Assembly (NCBI RefSeq): GCF_007556815.1 | Contig: NZ_CP041743.1 | Location: 248,001-312,000, forward strand | Length of the DNA stretch: 64,000 nt | Reading direction: 5' to 3' | Origin: Paraburkholderia megapolitana | GTDB taxonomy: Bacteria; Pseudomonadota; Gammaproteobacteria; Burkholderiales; Burkholderiaceae | Shown here: positions 8,298 to 15,779 of the stretch, one piece after another | Position numbering within the stretch: the first letter of the stretch is position 1 | How the letters are laid out: each line of letters begins with the position of its first letter | Notes under the pieces: generated by a model | Told to the model about the DNA's origin: nothing | The model's input: the letters and a program-made list of their open reading frames with translations, nothing else | Databases searched by the model: none | Translations under genes and position numbers: made by a program

Positions 8298-8957
8298 TTG
8301 ACCAGTTTCGATCATCATCGCCGGCCGCTCGTCATTGGCATCGGCGGTACGACGCGCGCAGCTTCGTCGACCGAGCGAGCGCTCGGTTTCGCGCTGCGCG
8401 GCGCCGAGGATGCAGGCGCGCGCACGCGTCTGTTCGGCGGCGAGTTTCTGCATAGCCTGCCGCACTACGCCCCCGAAAATCCGCAGCGCACCGCCGAACA
8501 GCTCGAGCTGATCGAAGCCGTGCGCACCGCCGACGCCCTCATCATCGCAACGCCCGGCTATCACGGCGGCGTGTCGGGTCTCGTGAAAAACGCACTCGAT
8601 ACGCTCGAAGAACTGCGCGCCGACGAACGTCCGTATCTCGACGGCCGCGCCGTGGGCTGCATCGTCACCGCCTACGGCTGGCAGGCCGCGGGTTCGGTGC
8701 TGACCTCCCTGCGCTCGATCGTGCATGCGCTGCGCGGCTGGCCCACGCCGTTCGGCGCCGGCATCAATACGCTGGAAACCCGCTTCGACAGCGTGGAGTC
8801 CTGTTCCGATCCGAAGGTCGTCGAGCAGCTCGCGACAGTCGGCCGCCAGGCCGCCGACTTTGCGCTCGCGTTCAATGCGCATCGGCAGCCGGTGCGTCTC
8901 GGTGCCGACACAGTGACGGAGTCGCGCACGGCGAAAGTGCTGTCGCTGGCCAGTTAG
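8298..8957 (+). CDS. NADPH-dependent FMN reductase family flavoprotein
   Basis: A 219-residue flavodoxin-like protein of the NADPH-dependent FMN reductase (SsuE/ArsH/ChrR-type) family, expected to reduce flavin or quinone substrates in the cytosol. An N-terminal IGIGGTTR phosphate-binding loop, a TPGYHGG segment contacting the flavin and a VTAYGWQAAG segment are visible. The start is set at the TTG at 8298 because AAGGAG (8285-8290) lies 7 nt before it. The open frame continues upstream, but that extension is Arg/Ala-rich without a ribosome site. The gene is monocistronic and divergent from the TPS operon. Confidence 0.88.
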   Translation: MTSFDHHRRPLVIGIGGTTRAASSTERALGFALRGAEDAGARTRLFGGEFLHSLPHYAPENPQRTAEQLELIEAVRTADALIIATPGYHGGVSGLVKNALDTLEELRADERPYLDGRAVGCIVTAYGWQAAGSVLTSLRSIVHALRGWPTPFGAGINTLETRFDSVESCSDPKVVEQLATVGRQAADFALAFNAHRQPVRLGADTVTESRTAKVLSLAS

Positions 8958-9356
8958 CTATCGGGACCAGTTCCGCCAGGGCCGCACCACGCGCCCTGGC
9001 GCACTGCAAACCGCGTTGCAAACCGCATTGCAGGACACTAAGCAGCAGTCACCGTTTCACCTTCCCAGCCCGCCTCCACCCGCTTCGCTTCTACCTTGAG
9101 CATCAGCACGGAAGAAGCCCGCGGCGTGCGCCAGCCAACAGACCATTCGCAGTCCACGACGGATAGTCGACACCAGTTTCTCGCTTGCGTTACCACGCAG
9201 TCCGTGAAGACCGTTCCCGGTTCCCGCTGATTTGCTTGCGACGAAAGATTGGTTCACCGTGCGCACGGCACACCCTACGCTTGTGCCTGCCCGTTCACTT
9301 TCCGATCGTCGACATGCGTACTCTTACGCAACGCGGGCACGATCATCGCGACGACC
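8958..9356. other. Intergenic region, nothing clear
   Basis: About 400 bp without a supported gene. The only local feature is a short tandem repeat of GCAAACCGC-type units around 9006-9034. Confidence 0.5.
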
Positions 9357-9572
9357 ATGAATCGACACATTCACTACAAGGGTTATGAAGTCGCACCGGT
9401 AGCGCAGCGACTTCCCAACGGCCTCTTCGCGGCTAATCTCACCATCGAGAAAGCCGTGGCAAACCAGAGCCGCGCGTACTCGTTCGACGCGCTCGACTAC
9501 TTCTTCGACGAAGAGCATGCGCTCGCCTATGCGTTCCGCTGGGGACGCATGTGGATCGACAACCGGCAGTAG
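9357..9572 (+). CDS. Small conserved protein of Burkholderia type (DUF6566-like)
   Basis: A 71-residue acidic/aromatic protein. I recognise the general pattern of a family common in Burkholderiaceae: an N-terminal HYKGYEV strand, then LDYFFDEEHALAYAFRWGRMW near the C-terminus. Function is unknown. The ATG at 9357 is chosen because the conserved block begins directly after it; the upstream frame looks non-coding. The family name is from memory and should be treated as tentative. Confidence 0.7.
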   Translation: MNRHIHYKGYEVAPVAQRLPNGLFAANLTIEKAVANQSRAYSFDALDYFFDEEHALAYAFRWGRMWIDNRQ

Positions 9573-9704
9573 CCTTTACTGCGGTCACAGGTAGAAAAAC
9601 GCCAGGGCGCCGCGGCAACGACCGGCCGCCGCCGGTGTTGTCGTCGCGCGCAACCAGGTTGTGCCAGAATACGCACCATCCTCGCTTCGCCCATTTCCCC
9701 CACC

Positions 9705-9878
9705 ATGTCTGACACGCTGACGGATGCTGCCGGAGATCGCACGATCTGGGCGAAGCGCGTTCGGGGTCGCGTCGCGAGTGCCAAAGGCGTCGCGGCCGAC
9801 GGCGTCATGCCAAAGCACATGCCCCTCGCGCCGCGCTTCATGAAGAAGCCATTCCAGGAACCTGCCAGATGGCATTGA
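9705..9878 (+). CDS. Possible 57-residue small protein overlapping the amidase start
   Basis: An ATG at 9705 opens a 57-codon frame ending at a TGA (9876-9878) that overlaps the first codons of the downstream amidase gene. The peptide begins MSDTLTDAAGDRT and is basic towards its end. It matches nothing I know. The overlap could give translational coupling, but there is no clear ribosome site, so it may be non-coding leader. Confidence 0.25.
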   Translation: MSDTLTDAAGDRTIWAKRVRGRVASAKGVAADGVMPKHMPLAPRFMKKPFQEPARWH

Positions 9879-11323
9879 CCGTCGACGAACAGCTCTCTCT
9901 GACCGCTACCGAAGCGGTCGCGGCGATCCATACCGGACGCCTGAAAGCCACCGATTACGTTGCAACGCTACTGGCCCGCGCGGCCGCCCTCGCGCGCCTG
10001 AATGCGCTGACCGTTCTGGCAATGGAAGAAGCGCTTGCCGCCGCGCAGCGCATCGACGCACTGCCCCCCGACGTGCGCGCGCAACTGCCGCTCGCCGGAC
10101 TGCCCGTCGTCGTGAAGGACAACATCAATACGCTCGGCCTGCCGACATCGGCGGGCACACCGGCGCTGGAAGGCTTCGTGCCCGCCAGCAACGCGCCGTC
10201 GGTGCAGCGCCTGCTCGATGCCGGCGCGATCGTGCTCGGCAAGGCCAACATGCACGAGCTCGCGTTCGGCATTACCAGCACGAACCTCGCGCCGCACGCC
10301 GGGCCCGTGCGCAATCCGTACGATCCGAGCCTGATTCCCGGCGGCTCGTCGGGCGGTACGGCCGCGGCGATCGCCGCGCGCATCGTGCCGGCCGGCCTCG
10401 GCACCGATACCGGCGGATCGACGCGGATTCCGGCCGCGCTCACGGGTACCGCCGGGTTTCGTCCGTCGGTCGGCGACGGCCGGGCACAGCGCCGCTATCA
10501 CGATCCGAACGCCGTCGTACCGATCGCGCACACACGCGACACGGTCGGCCCGATGGCGCGCACGGTCGCGGATATCGCGCTGCTCGACGGCGTGATCACC
10601 GGCGACCACACGCTGCCCGCCGTCGCTCTGGCGCACCTGCGGATCGGCCTGCCGGCGCCGCTGTGGGAAGGGCTCGCGAGATCGGTGGAAGACGTCGCGC
10701 GCGACGCGCTCAAGCGGCTCGAAGCGGCCGGAGTAACGTTCGTGCCGGTCGAGATGCCGGACCTGCTGAAGCTGAATCTGCTCGTCGCCACGGCCATCGC
10801 CCTGCACGAGCCGCGCGAAGACGTACCGGCGTGGCTCGTCGCCAACCGTGCGCCGGTCCAGACCGTCGAGGCGATCGCCGCCCGTATCGCGAGTCCGGAC
10901 GTGCGGATCGCCTACGACATGATCCTCGCCGACCGGTTCGGCGGCGATTATTACGAGGCGCTGACGGTCTGGCGTCCGCAGCTCCAGCGGCACTACGCGG
11001 ATACCTTCGCCAGCCACCGGCTGGACGCGCTGCTGTTCCCGACCACCCGCCTCGCCGCGGTGCCGCTCGACGAGATCAACGGGTCGTCGAAGGTATCGAT
11101 CGACGGCGCCGAACCGATCGACGAAATGAGCGCGTACCTGCGCAATACCGATCCGGCCAGCGCCGCCGGTATTCCCGGGCTCTCGCTGGCCGCGGGCATG
11201 ACGAAGGAGCGCCTGCCGGTCGGCATCGAGATCGACGGTCTGATCGGCAGCGACCGCCGTCTGCTCGCTATCGGCATCGCGCTCGAGCAGGTGCTCGGAC
11301 AGTTGCCTGCGCCAGTGCTCTGA
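9869..11323 (+). CDS. Amidase (amidase-signature family; mandelamide/indoleacetamide hydrolase-like)
   Basis: A 484-residue amidase-signature enzyme that hydrolyses an amide to acid plus ammonia in the cytosol. The Ser-cisSer-Lys triad is recognisable: Lys83 in VVVKDN, the cis-Ser in GGSSGG (158-163) and the nucleophile Ser184 in DTGGST. The YHDPNAVVPIAHTRDTVGPMA block resembles mandelamide and indole-3-acetamide hydrolases more than GatA. The start is the ATG at 9869. cdh follows after 3 bp, so the two may be cotranscribed although no functional link is evident. Exact substrate cannot be read from sequence. Confidence 0.88.
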   Translation: MALTVDEQLSLTATEAVAAIHTGRLKATDYVATLLARAAALARLNALTVLAMEEALAAAQRIDALPPDVRAQLPLAGLPVVVKDNINTLGLPTSAGTPALEGFVPASNAPSVQRLLDAGAIVLGKANMHELAFGITSTNLAPHAGPVRNPYDPSLIPGGSSGGTAAAIAARIVPAGLGTDTGGSTRIPAALTGTAGFRPSVGDGRAQRRYHDPNAVVPIAHTRDTVGPMARTVADIALLDGVITGDHTLPAVALAHLRIGLPAPLWEGLARSVEDVARDALKRLEAAGVTFVPVEMPDLLKLNLLVATAIALHEPREDVPAWLVANRAPVQTVEAIAARIASPDVRIAYDMILADRFGGDYYEALTVWRPQLQRHYADTFASHRLDALLFPTTRLAAVPLDEINGSSKVSIDGAEPIDEMSAYLRNTDPASAAGIPGLSLAAGMTKERLPVGIEIDGLIGSDRRLLAIGIALEQVLGQLPAPVL

Positions 11324-11326
11324 ACG

Positions 11327-12118
11327 ATGCGCGTGATCTCCCGCCTCATCTCGGTGCGCCCGGCGCTACGTTTCACCTGTGCAGTCCTGCTCGCCTGTGC
11401 AGCAGCCGGCTGCGCGAAGCTCGCCGCCGTCGATCACGATGCCCTGTGGAAGATCGTCTATCTGCAATGCGTGCCGGCGGCCGAAGCCGGCAGCCACAAC
11501 TACGGCCAGTGCACGAGCGTCGACCTGCAACGCCGCTACGCAATTCTCAAGGACATCTCCGGCCGCGCGCAGCATTTGCTGATTCCCACCGATCGCGTGA
11601 CGGGCATCGAAAGTCCGCAAATTCTCGAAGCCGGCGCGCCGACGTACTGGGCCGACGCATGGACGTCGCGGCGCTATGTCGAAGCGTCGCTTGGAAAATC
11701 GCTCAAGCAGCCGCTCGCCGACGACCAGATCGGCATCGAGATCAACTCCGAGTACCGGCGTTCGCAGGACCAGTTGCATCTTCATATCGACTGCATGCGC
11801 GCCGATGTGACCGACGCGCTCGCGCGTCATCGCGACGATGCGCCGGGCACATGGCGTTGGGACACGATCGACGGCAAGCGCTACCGGATCATGCGCGTGA
11901 CGTCTTTGACCGATGCCAGCGATCCCTTCCGCCTCGTCGCCCGCGATCAAATCGGGCCGCAGGCGATGGCCCTGCAGACGATCCTCGTCACCGGTGCCGG
12001 CCCGTCCGCGCCCACCGATGGCTGGCTGGTCCTGAACAGCGACCTCGATATGACCGGCGGTACCGGCACCGCCGAGGGCCTGCTCGATCATGCGTGCCGG
12101 ATCGTCAGTCGCGACTAG
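11327..12118 (+). CDS. cdh: CDP-diacylglycerol pyrophosphatase
   Basis: A 263-residue membrane-anchored phospholipid enzyme that splits CDP-diacylglycerol into CMP and phosphatidate. It has an N-terminal hydrophobic segment with a possible lipobox (AAGC, Cys29), the WKIVYLQCVP start of the Cdh domain and the HLHID active-site strand at 151-155, a HIT-like histidine motif. Length fits the family. It is preceded by the amidase stop 3 bp upstream, and a 13-bp perfect hairpin lies 32 bp after its stop. Confidence 0.9.
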   Translation: MRVISRLISVRPALRFTCAVLLACAAAGCAKLAAVDHDALWKIVYLQCVPAAEAGSHNYGQCTSVDLQRRYAILKDISGRAQHLLIPTDRVTGIESPQILEAGAPTYWADAWTSRRYVEASLGKSLKQPLADDQIGIEINSEYRRSQDQLHLHIDCMRADVTDALARHRDDAPGTWRWDTIDGKRYRIMRVTSLTDASDPFRLVARDQIGPQAMALQTILVTGAGPSAPTDGWLVLNSDLDMTGGTGTAEGLLDHACRIVSRD

Positions 12119-12150
12119 CCAGCCGCCATCCAGGCGCGCGTCGATTCGGG

Positions 12151-12186
12151 CTGCATAGCGCCGCCCGGTACGCCGGCGCTATGCAG
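12151..12186 (+). terminator. 13-bp perfect stem-loop after cdh
   Basis: CTGCATAGCGCCG (12151-12163) pairs perfectly with CGGCGCTATGCAG (12174-12186) around a 10-nt loop. No U-run follows, so this is a strong structure but an imperfect intrinsic terminator. Confidence 0.5.
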
Positions 12187-12349
12187 CTTCCCGCACAAGC
12201 TTTGCGCAACAAATTGGTTCTGTGGCGCAACCCGAGCCGATAGCATCGGCCCTGTTGCGTGTCCGGGCGCCTGCTGCGTCCGGGTCTTCCTGAACCGCCT
12301 GTTCCATCGCCGCAGCGCTTCCGGCATCCAGGCCCGACCGACCCTGCCG

Positions 12350-13297
12350 ATGGCGATCTACCTCGACGATATGCAACGTAAAGCACTGGCGCGTCTCAGC
12401 ACCACATGGAGCTGGCGCACCGAGTGGCCTACGTGGTTGTTGATCGTCGTGATCTATGGCGGATGGTTTGGGGTTGCACTGCATGCACGCCCGCTCGGAT
12501 TGCCGCTGGCGGTCGTGTTGCTCGCGCTGTTGAGTGCGTGGTACCTGTCGTTGCAGCACGAGCTGTTGCATGGTCATCCCACTCGCTCACGGGTCTTCAA
12601 CAGTCTGTTCGGTCTCGCGCCGCTCGCGGTGTGGTTTCCGTATGGCATCTATCGCAACTCGCATTTGCGGCATCACGACGATACGCAGCTGACGCATCCC
12701 CAGCTCGATCCCGAAAGCTATTTCGTCGACGCACCTGCATGGCAGCAGACCGGTACGGTGCTACGCGGTCTGCTGACCGCGCGCAATACGTTTGTCGGAC
12801 GCCTCTTGCTCGGCCCCGCTTTCTCGATTGCGGCGACCGCGACGCATGCGGTGCGCAAGGTTGTCTCCGGCGACTGGCGCGATGTGCCGACATGGTTTGC
12901 GCACGGTGCCGCACTCGTTGCGTTGACGTGGTGGCTCGATCGCGTGTGCGGGATTCCGGCGTGGTGCTTCATCATCGGTGTCGGTTATCCGTCGCTCGCC
13001 ATTGCGTCGATCCGCTCGTTCCAGGAACACCGGGTTGCCGATGCGCACGAACATCGCACGGTGATCAACGAAGCCGGGTTGTTCTGGCGTCTGATGTTTT
13101 TGAATAACAACTACCACCTGGTGCACCACGACTTGCCGCATGTGCCGTGGTTTGCACTTCGGCAAGTCTATGAAGCGTCGCGCCAGCAATATGTGGAGCG
13201 TTCGGGCGGGTTTCTCGTGCGGGGTTACAACGAATGGTTGCGACGCTATGCATTCGCACCGGTTGCAAGTCCGGTGCATGGGGATCTGCCCGACTAG
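12350..13297 (+). CDS. Membrane fatty acid desaturase family protein
   Basis: A 315-residue integral membrane di-iron desaturase or hydroxylase. The three histidine boxes are intact: HELLHGH (70-76), HLRHH (105-109) and HLVHH (256-260). Hydrophobic segments around 30-65 and 170-215 form the membrane core. It probably introduces a double bond or hydroxyl group in acyl or carotenoid-like chains; the regiochemistry is not predictable. The ATG at 12350 is used although its ribosome site is weak. It converges with, and overlaps by 4 nt, the next gene on the other strand. Confidence 0.87.
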   Translation: MAIYLDDMQRKALARLSTTWSWRTEWPTWLLIVVIYGGWFGVALHARPLGLPLAVVLLALLSAWYLSLQHELLHGHPTRSRVFNSLFGLAPLAVWFPYGIYRNSHLRHHDDTQLTHPQLDPESYFVDAPAWQQTGTVLRGLLTARNTFVGRLLLGPAFSIAATATHAVRKVVSGDWRDVPTWFAHGAALVALTWWLDRVCGIPAWCFIIGVGYPSLAIASIRSFQEHRVADAHEHRTVINEAGLFWRLMFLNNNYHLVHHDLPHVPWFALRQVYEASRQQYVERSGGFLVRGYNEWLRRYAFAPVASPVHGDLPD

Positions 13298-13896
13298 AGC
13301 GAAGCGTGTTGCTCGACGAGCGGGAGTAGCACCAGCGACAGTTCCTCGAGCGCCGCGAGTTCATTCGGCGAGAAATCGTCGGAATCGATGTTTCGTTGCA
13401 GAAGAACGATCAGCAGCGAATCGGGTTGTCGCATCGCGATGAGGCATCGGTGTGCAGGCGGCAATAGATCGGACGAGCCTCCTGCTTCCGGCTGCAAGCG
13501 GATCAATTGCGGGCCCTTCTGATCAACGAGCTGCGTTATCAGCGCTTCGGGCAAGCCTTTGCGGATGCCCGCATCGACCAGCTCCGAGCCATACAGCGGC
13601 GCGCCATCGATAAAGCGACGCGCGTGTGCGTCGACCTTCCAGACCGATACGTGCATACCGTCGATTGCAACTGTGCTGTCGACCAGTTGCTGCGTCGCGA
13701 GAAAGAACCCGGCAGTCCCTATGTGAGAAATCACTCTGCCGATTTCCACCATGACGTTCGGCGCGATGGCCTGCAATGCTTCGATATTGCAGCTCGTAGA
13801 ATTCTGCTCGCCCTCGCCGGGTTTAAGGTTGTTCTCGTCTGTCGTGCTCGCCGGTGCTTGAACTGGTGAAGATGGTGTTCGCTTTTTCACTCGCAC
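13294..13896 (-). CDS. GAF-like sensor protein, resembling a LuxR-type regulator lacking its HTH
   Basis: A 200-residue protein with a Ser/Thr/Glu-rich N-terminus (about 1-40) and a globular part (about 45-195) that looks like the ligand-sensing half of Burkholderia GAF/LuxR-type regulators: VSVWKVD, then SLLIVLLQRN and DDFSPNELAALEELS near the end. The frame stops where a helix-turn-helix would be expected. Either it is a stand-alone sensor or a regulator truncated by loss of its DNA-binding end. The GTG at 13896 is used; a GTG two codons later has a better-spaced GGAG. Function unknown. Confidence 0.6.
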   Translation of the reverse strand: MRVKKRTPSSPVQAPASTTDENNLKPGEGEQNSTSCNIEALQAIAPNVMVEIGRVISHIGTAGFFLATQQLVDSTVAIDGMHVSVWKVDAHARRFIDGAPLYGSELVDAGIRKGLPEALITQLVDQKGPQLIRLQPEAGGSSDLLPPAHRCLIAMRQPDSLLIVLLQRNIDSDDFSPNELAALEELSLVLLPLVEQHASL

Positions 13897-14344
13897 TCCA
13901 GGACGTCTCGCTCACTTTATGGTTCGGTGCCACCCGGTGTGGATGCGGGCTGTGTGCATGCGCGCGGTGCGCGTGCACTAACCGCGGCTGGTTGGGTACC
14001 TACCGTTGCGGAGCGTCTTTTTACAATGGCAGACGAGAAGTATCGGCGAAGGCACCGGCGTGAACAATACGGTCACTCAGAATTACTTGCAACATCTAAA
14101 AAATAATGTCGCAAGTCTCGCCGATACGATTATCAAGGGTTTTATATATTTTTATGACCCGATGGCGGTACTTGTCTGAAACCCTGTCAGCGAATAGGGT
14201 TATTTGTGCGAGATATTAAAAGACGTAAGCCGGGGACCGGCATTTCTGTAAGCGCGTCAAATCAATTTGATCATGGGTTCATGCGGGAAACGACTTCGTA
14301 CGAACAAAGTGTGATCGAGAATACCGCTGTAATCGTCGGTGGCG
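13897..14344. other. Locally AT-rich intergenic region
   Basis: About 450 bp between two minus-strand genes. The part from about 14080 to 14300 is clearly AT-richer than its surroundings. One short plus-strand frame (14060-14179) is listed separately; otherwise no gene is supported. Confidence 0.5.
14060..14179 (+). CDS. Possible 39-residue small protein
   Basis: A GTG at 14060, 7 nt after a GAAGG, opens a 39-codon frame (NNTVTQNYLQHL..., ending in a hydrophobic FIYFYDPMAVLV). Composition is protein-like and unlike the GC-rich frames around it, but it matches nothing I know and could be chance in AT-rich DNA. Confidence 0.25.
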   Translation: MNNTVTQNYLQHLKNNVASLADTIIKGFIYFYDPMAVLV

Positions 14345-14719
14345 CTATTCGCCCACGACGTCCGGCATGATCTGCCCCATCTCCATCGCCTGGCTGGGCG
14401 GCACCTCCTGGATGCCGATGACGATCTGGTCATCGGCAGCGCCCGTTGCAGTCTGAAACAAGGTCCAGAGACGCTGCAGCAGGCCCCGTTTATATTCAGC
14501 GGTGCGGCCGCTGCGGATCAGCAGCGTCAATGCAGCGGTCGCCGCAGGTTCGCCCGCGGTGAACCCATTGCCCGGCGGATACTCCTGAAACACCACGTGC
14601 ACCCAGTTCTTCGGTACGCCGGCATATTCCGCATGCAGCGTCGTCAGGTCGCCCGCGAGCCTGTATCTAGACTCGTTGCTGAACACACCCGCTTCGGTCG
14701 TCAATGTATAGAGCGGCAT
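14345..14719 (-). CDS. Tautomerase family protein (4-oxalocrotonate tautomerase / cis-CaaD-like)
   Basis: A 124-residue tautomerase-superfamily protein. After removal of Met, Pro becomes the N-terminal catalytic base (start MPLYTLTT). The GVPKNWVHVVFQEYPPG block and C-terminal VIGIQEVPPSQAMEMGQ segment fit the cis-CaaD/MSAD-like subgroup of about 130 residues. The start at 14719 is fixed by the need for Pro-1; the frame stays open far upstream, but there it is antisense-like shadow of the decarboxylase. It lies 23 bp downstream of acetoacetate decarboxylase on the same strand, suggesting a joint role in processing keto-acid intermediates. Substrate unknown. Confidence 0.85.
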   Translation of the reverse strand: MPLYTLTTEAGVFSNESRYRLAGDLTTLHAEYAGVPKNWVHVVFQEYPPGNGFTAGEPAATAALTLLIRSGRTAEYKRGLLQRLWTLFQTATGAADDQIVIGIQEVPPSQAMEMGQIMPDVVGE

Positions 14720-14742
14720 CGGATCGACTCCCGTACTGACAA

Positions 14743-15543
14743 TCACCCGACGTAGTTCTTCAGAATGCGCAGATCCGTCACGGAGTACGCCATGCCGAGC
14801 CGATAACCGCGACCGACGCGCAGCGGCGCGATCAGATGCATGTCCTCGCCGGCCACCTCGGGAATCTTCAGTTCCGCCGACCCAGCCCAGACATCGACGA
14901 TCGCGAGATTGTCGGTGAGCGACATCGTGAGTTCGTCGACCGGTGGTTTTTCCTGCAGGCCGGCTGCGAGTTGCGGAAAGTAACGGCGCATCGTTGTCGG
15001 CCGATTGAAAACGGTCGTAGGGTCCGCGACAGCTTCCTCGAGCTGGATACGCGCAGTGGCCAGCCGTTCGCCATGCGCCGACACACTCGCGCCGAAGCGG
15101 CTTCCCGTGGCAAGCGGCGCAGCGGCCAGACTCGGCGCGGAGAAGCTCCGCGTCTGATAGACGCTGGCGAGTTTCTTCGGAAACCCCTGCGCCCATCCGC
15201 GAGCAATCGCGGCATCGTTATCGACGAAGATGTACGGGCAGTAGTTGACCGGCACGCCATCGAAAATCGCTTCAACCAGAACGAACGCTTCACGGTATTG
15301 ATAGCGCGCGGGGTCGGTCAGTTCGTCGTTGGAGCCCGTGAACTGCCAGTCGAGAAACCAGAAGAACGCGCGCCCCGCCGATTTCTCATCGACCGTCACC
15401 CCAGGCGGAAGGAGCGCAGCGATCGCTTTCGGGTCGGCCCAGTATTCGATCGCCATGCAATCGCTGGAGTAGTGCCACGGCGGCAGCGTCGCGAGCGCGG
15501 ACTTTCCATGCGGTGTAATGGGCACTGAAAACGCTTTGGGCAT
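14743..15543 (-). CDS. Acetoacetate decarboxylase family protein
   Basis: A 266-residue protein of the acetoacetate decarboxylase fold. The adjacent lysines of the active site are present in GFPKKL (Lys123 and Lys124), where one forms the Schiff base in characterised enzymes. EYWADP and PPGV blocks near the N-terminus are typical. The ATG at 15543 follows a GAGGA site; the upstream extension of the frame is Arg-rich and discarded. It forms a two-gene operon with the tautomerase. Whether it really decarboxylates acetoacetate or acts on another beta-keto acid cannot be decided here. Confidence 0.87.
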   Translation of the reverse strand: MPKAFSVPITPHGKSALATLPPWHYSSDCMAIEYWADPKAIAALLPPGVTVDEKSAGRAFFWFLDWQFTGSNDELTDPARYQYREAFVLVEAIFDGVPVNYCPYIFVDNDAAIARGWAQGFPKKLASVYQTRSFSAPSLAAAPLATGSRFGASVSAHGERLATARIQLEEAVADPTTVFNRPTTMRRYFPQLAAGLQEKPPVDELTMSLTDNLAIVDVWAGSAELKIPEVAGEDMHLIAPLRVGRGYRLGMAYSVTDLRILKNYVG

Positions 15544-15779
15544 TTTGTTTCGTCCTCGATGGCGTGACGGGAGGGAGCGACGAACCATTATTGTCGAAGG
15601 CGTCAGCGCGTCCTATCCCCCGATCGGGGGGCGCAAGCATCGACCGGAAATCTCGCCCGTCGAGGTCCTCTCCTGCAGGAATATCCACGGTTTTCGCAGG
15701 CATTTTGCCGGTATAGAATCGGCCGGATATTTAAAACCAGGGTCGAGGGAATGAACGAGTCGTGCGGTCGGAGACAAAC

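Noticed and set aside
10663..12243. A 526-codon plus-strand frame across the amidase and cdh genes
   Set aside because: Arg/Ala-rich GC shadow of two well-supported genes in another frame.
14345..15196. A single 283-codon gene spanning tautomerase and part of the decarboxylase
   Set aside because: Only the last 124 codons are protein-like and must start at Met-Pro for tautomerase catalysis; the rest is a shadow of the decarboxylase gene.
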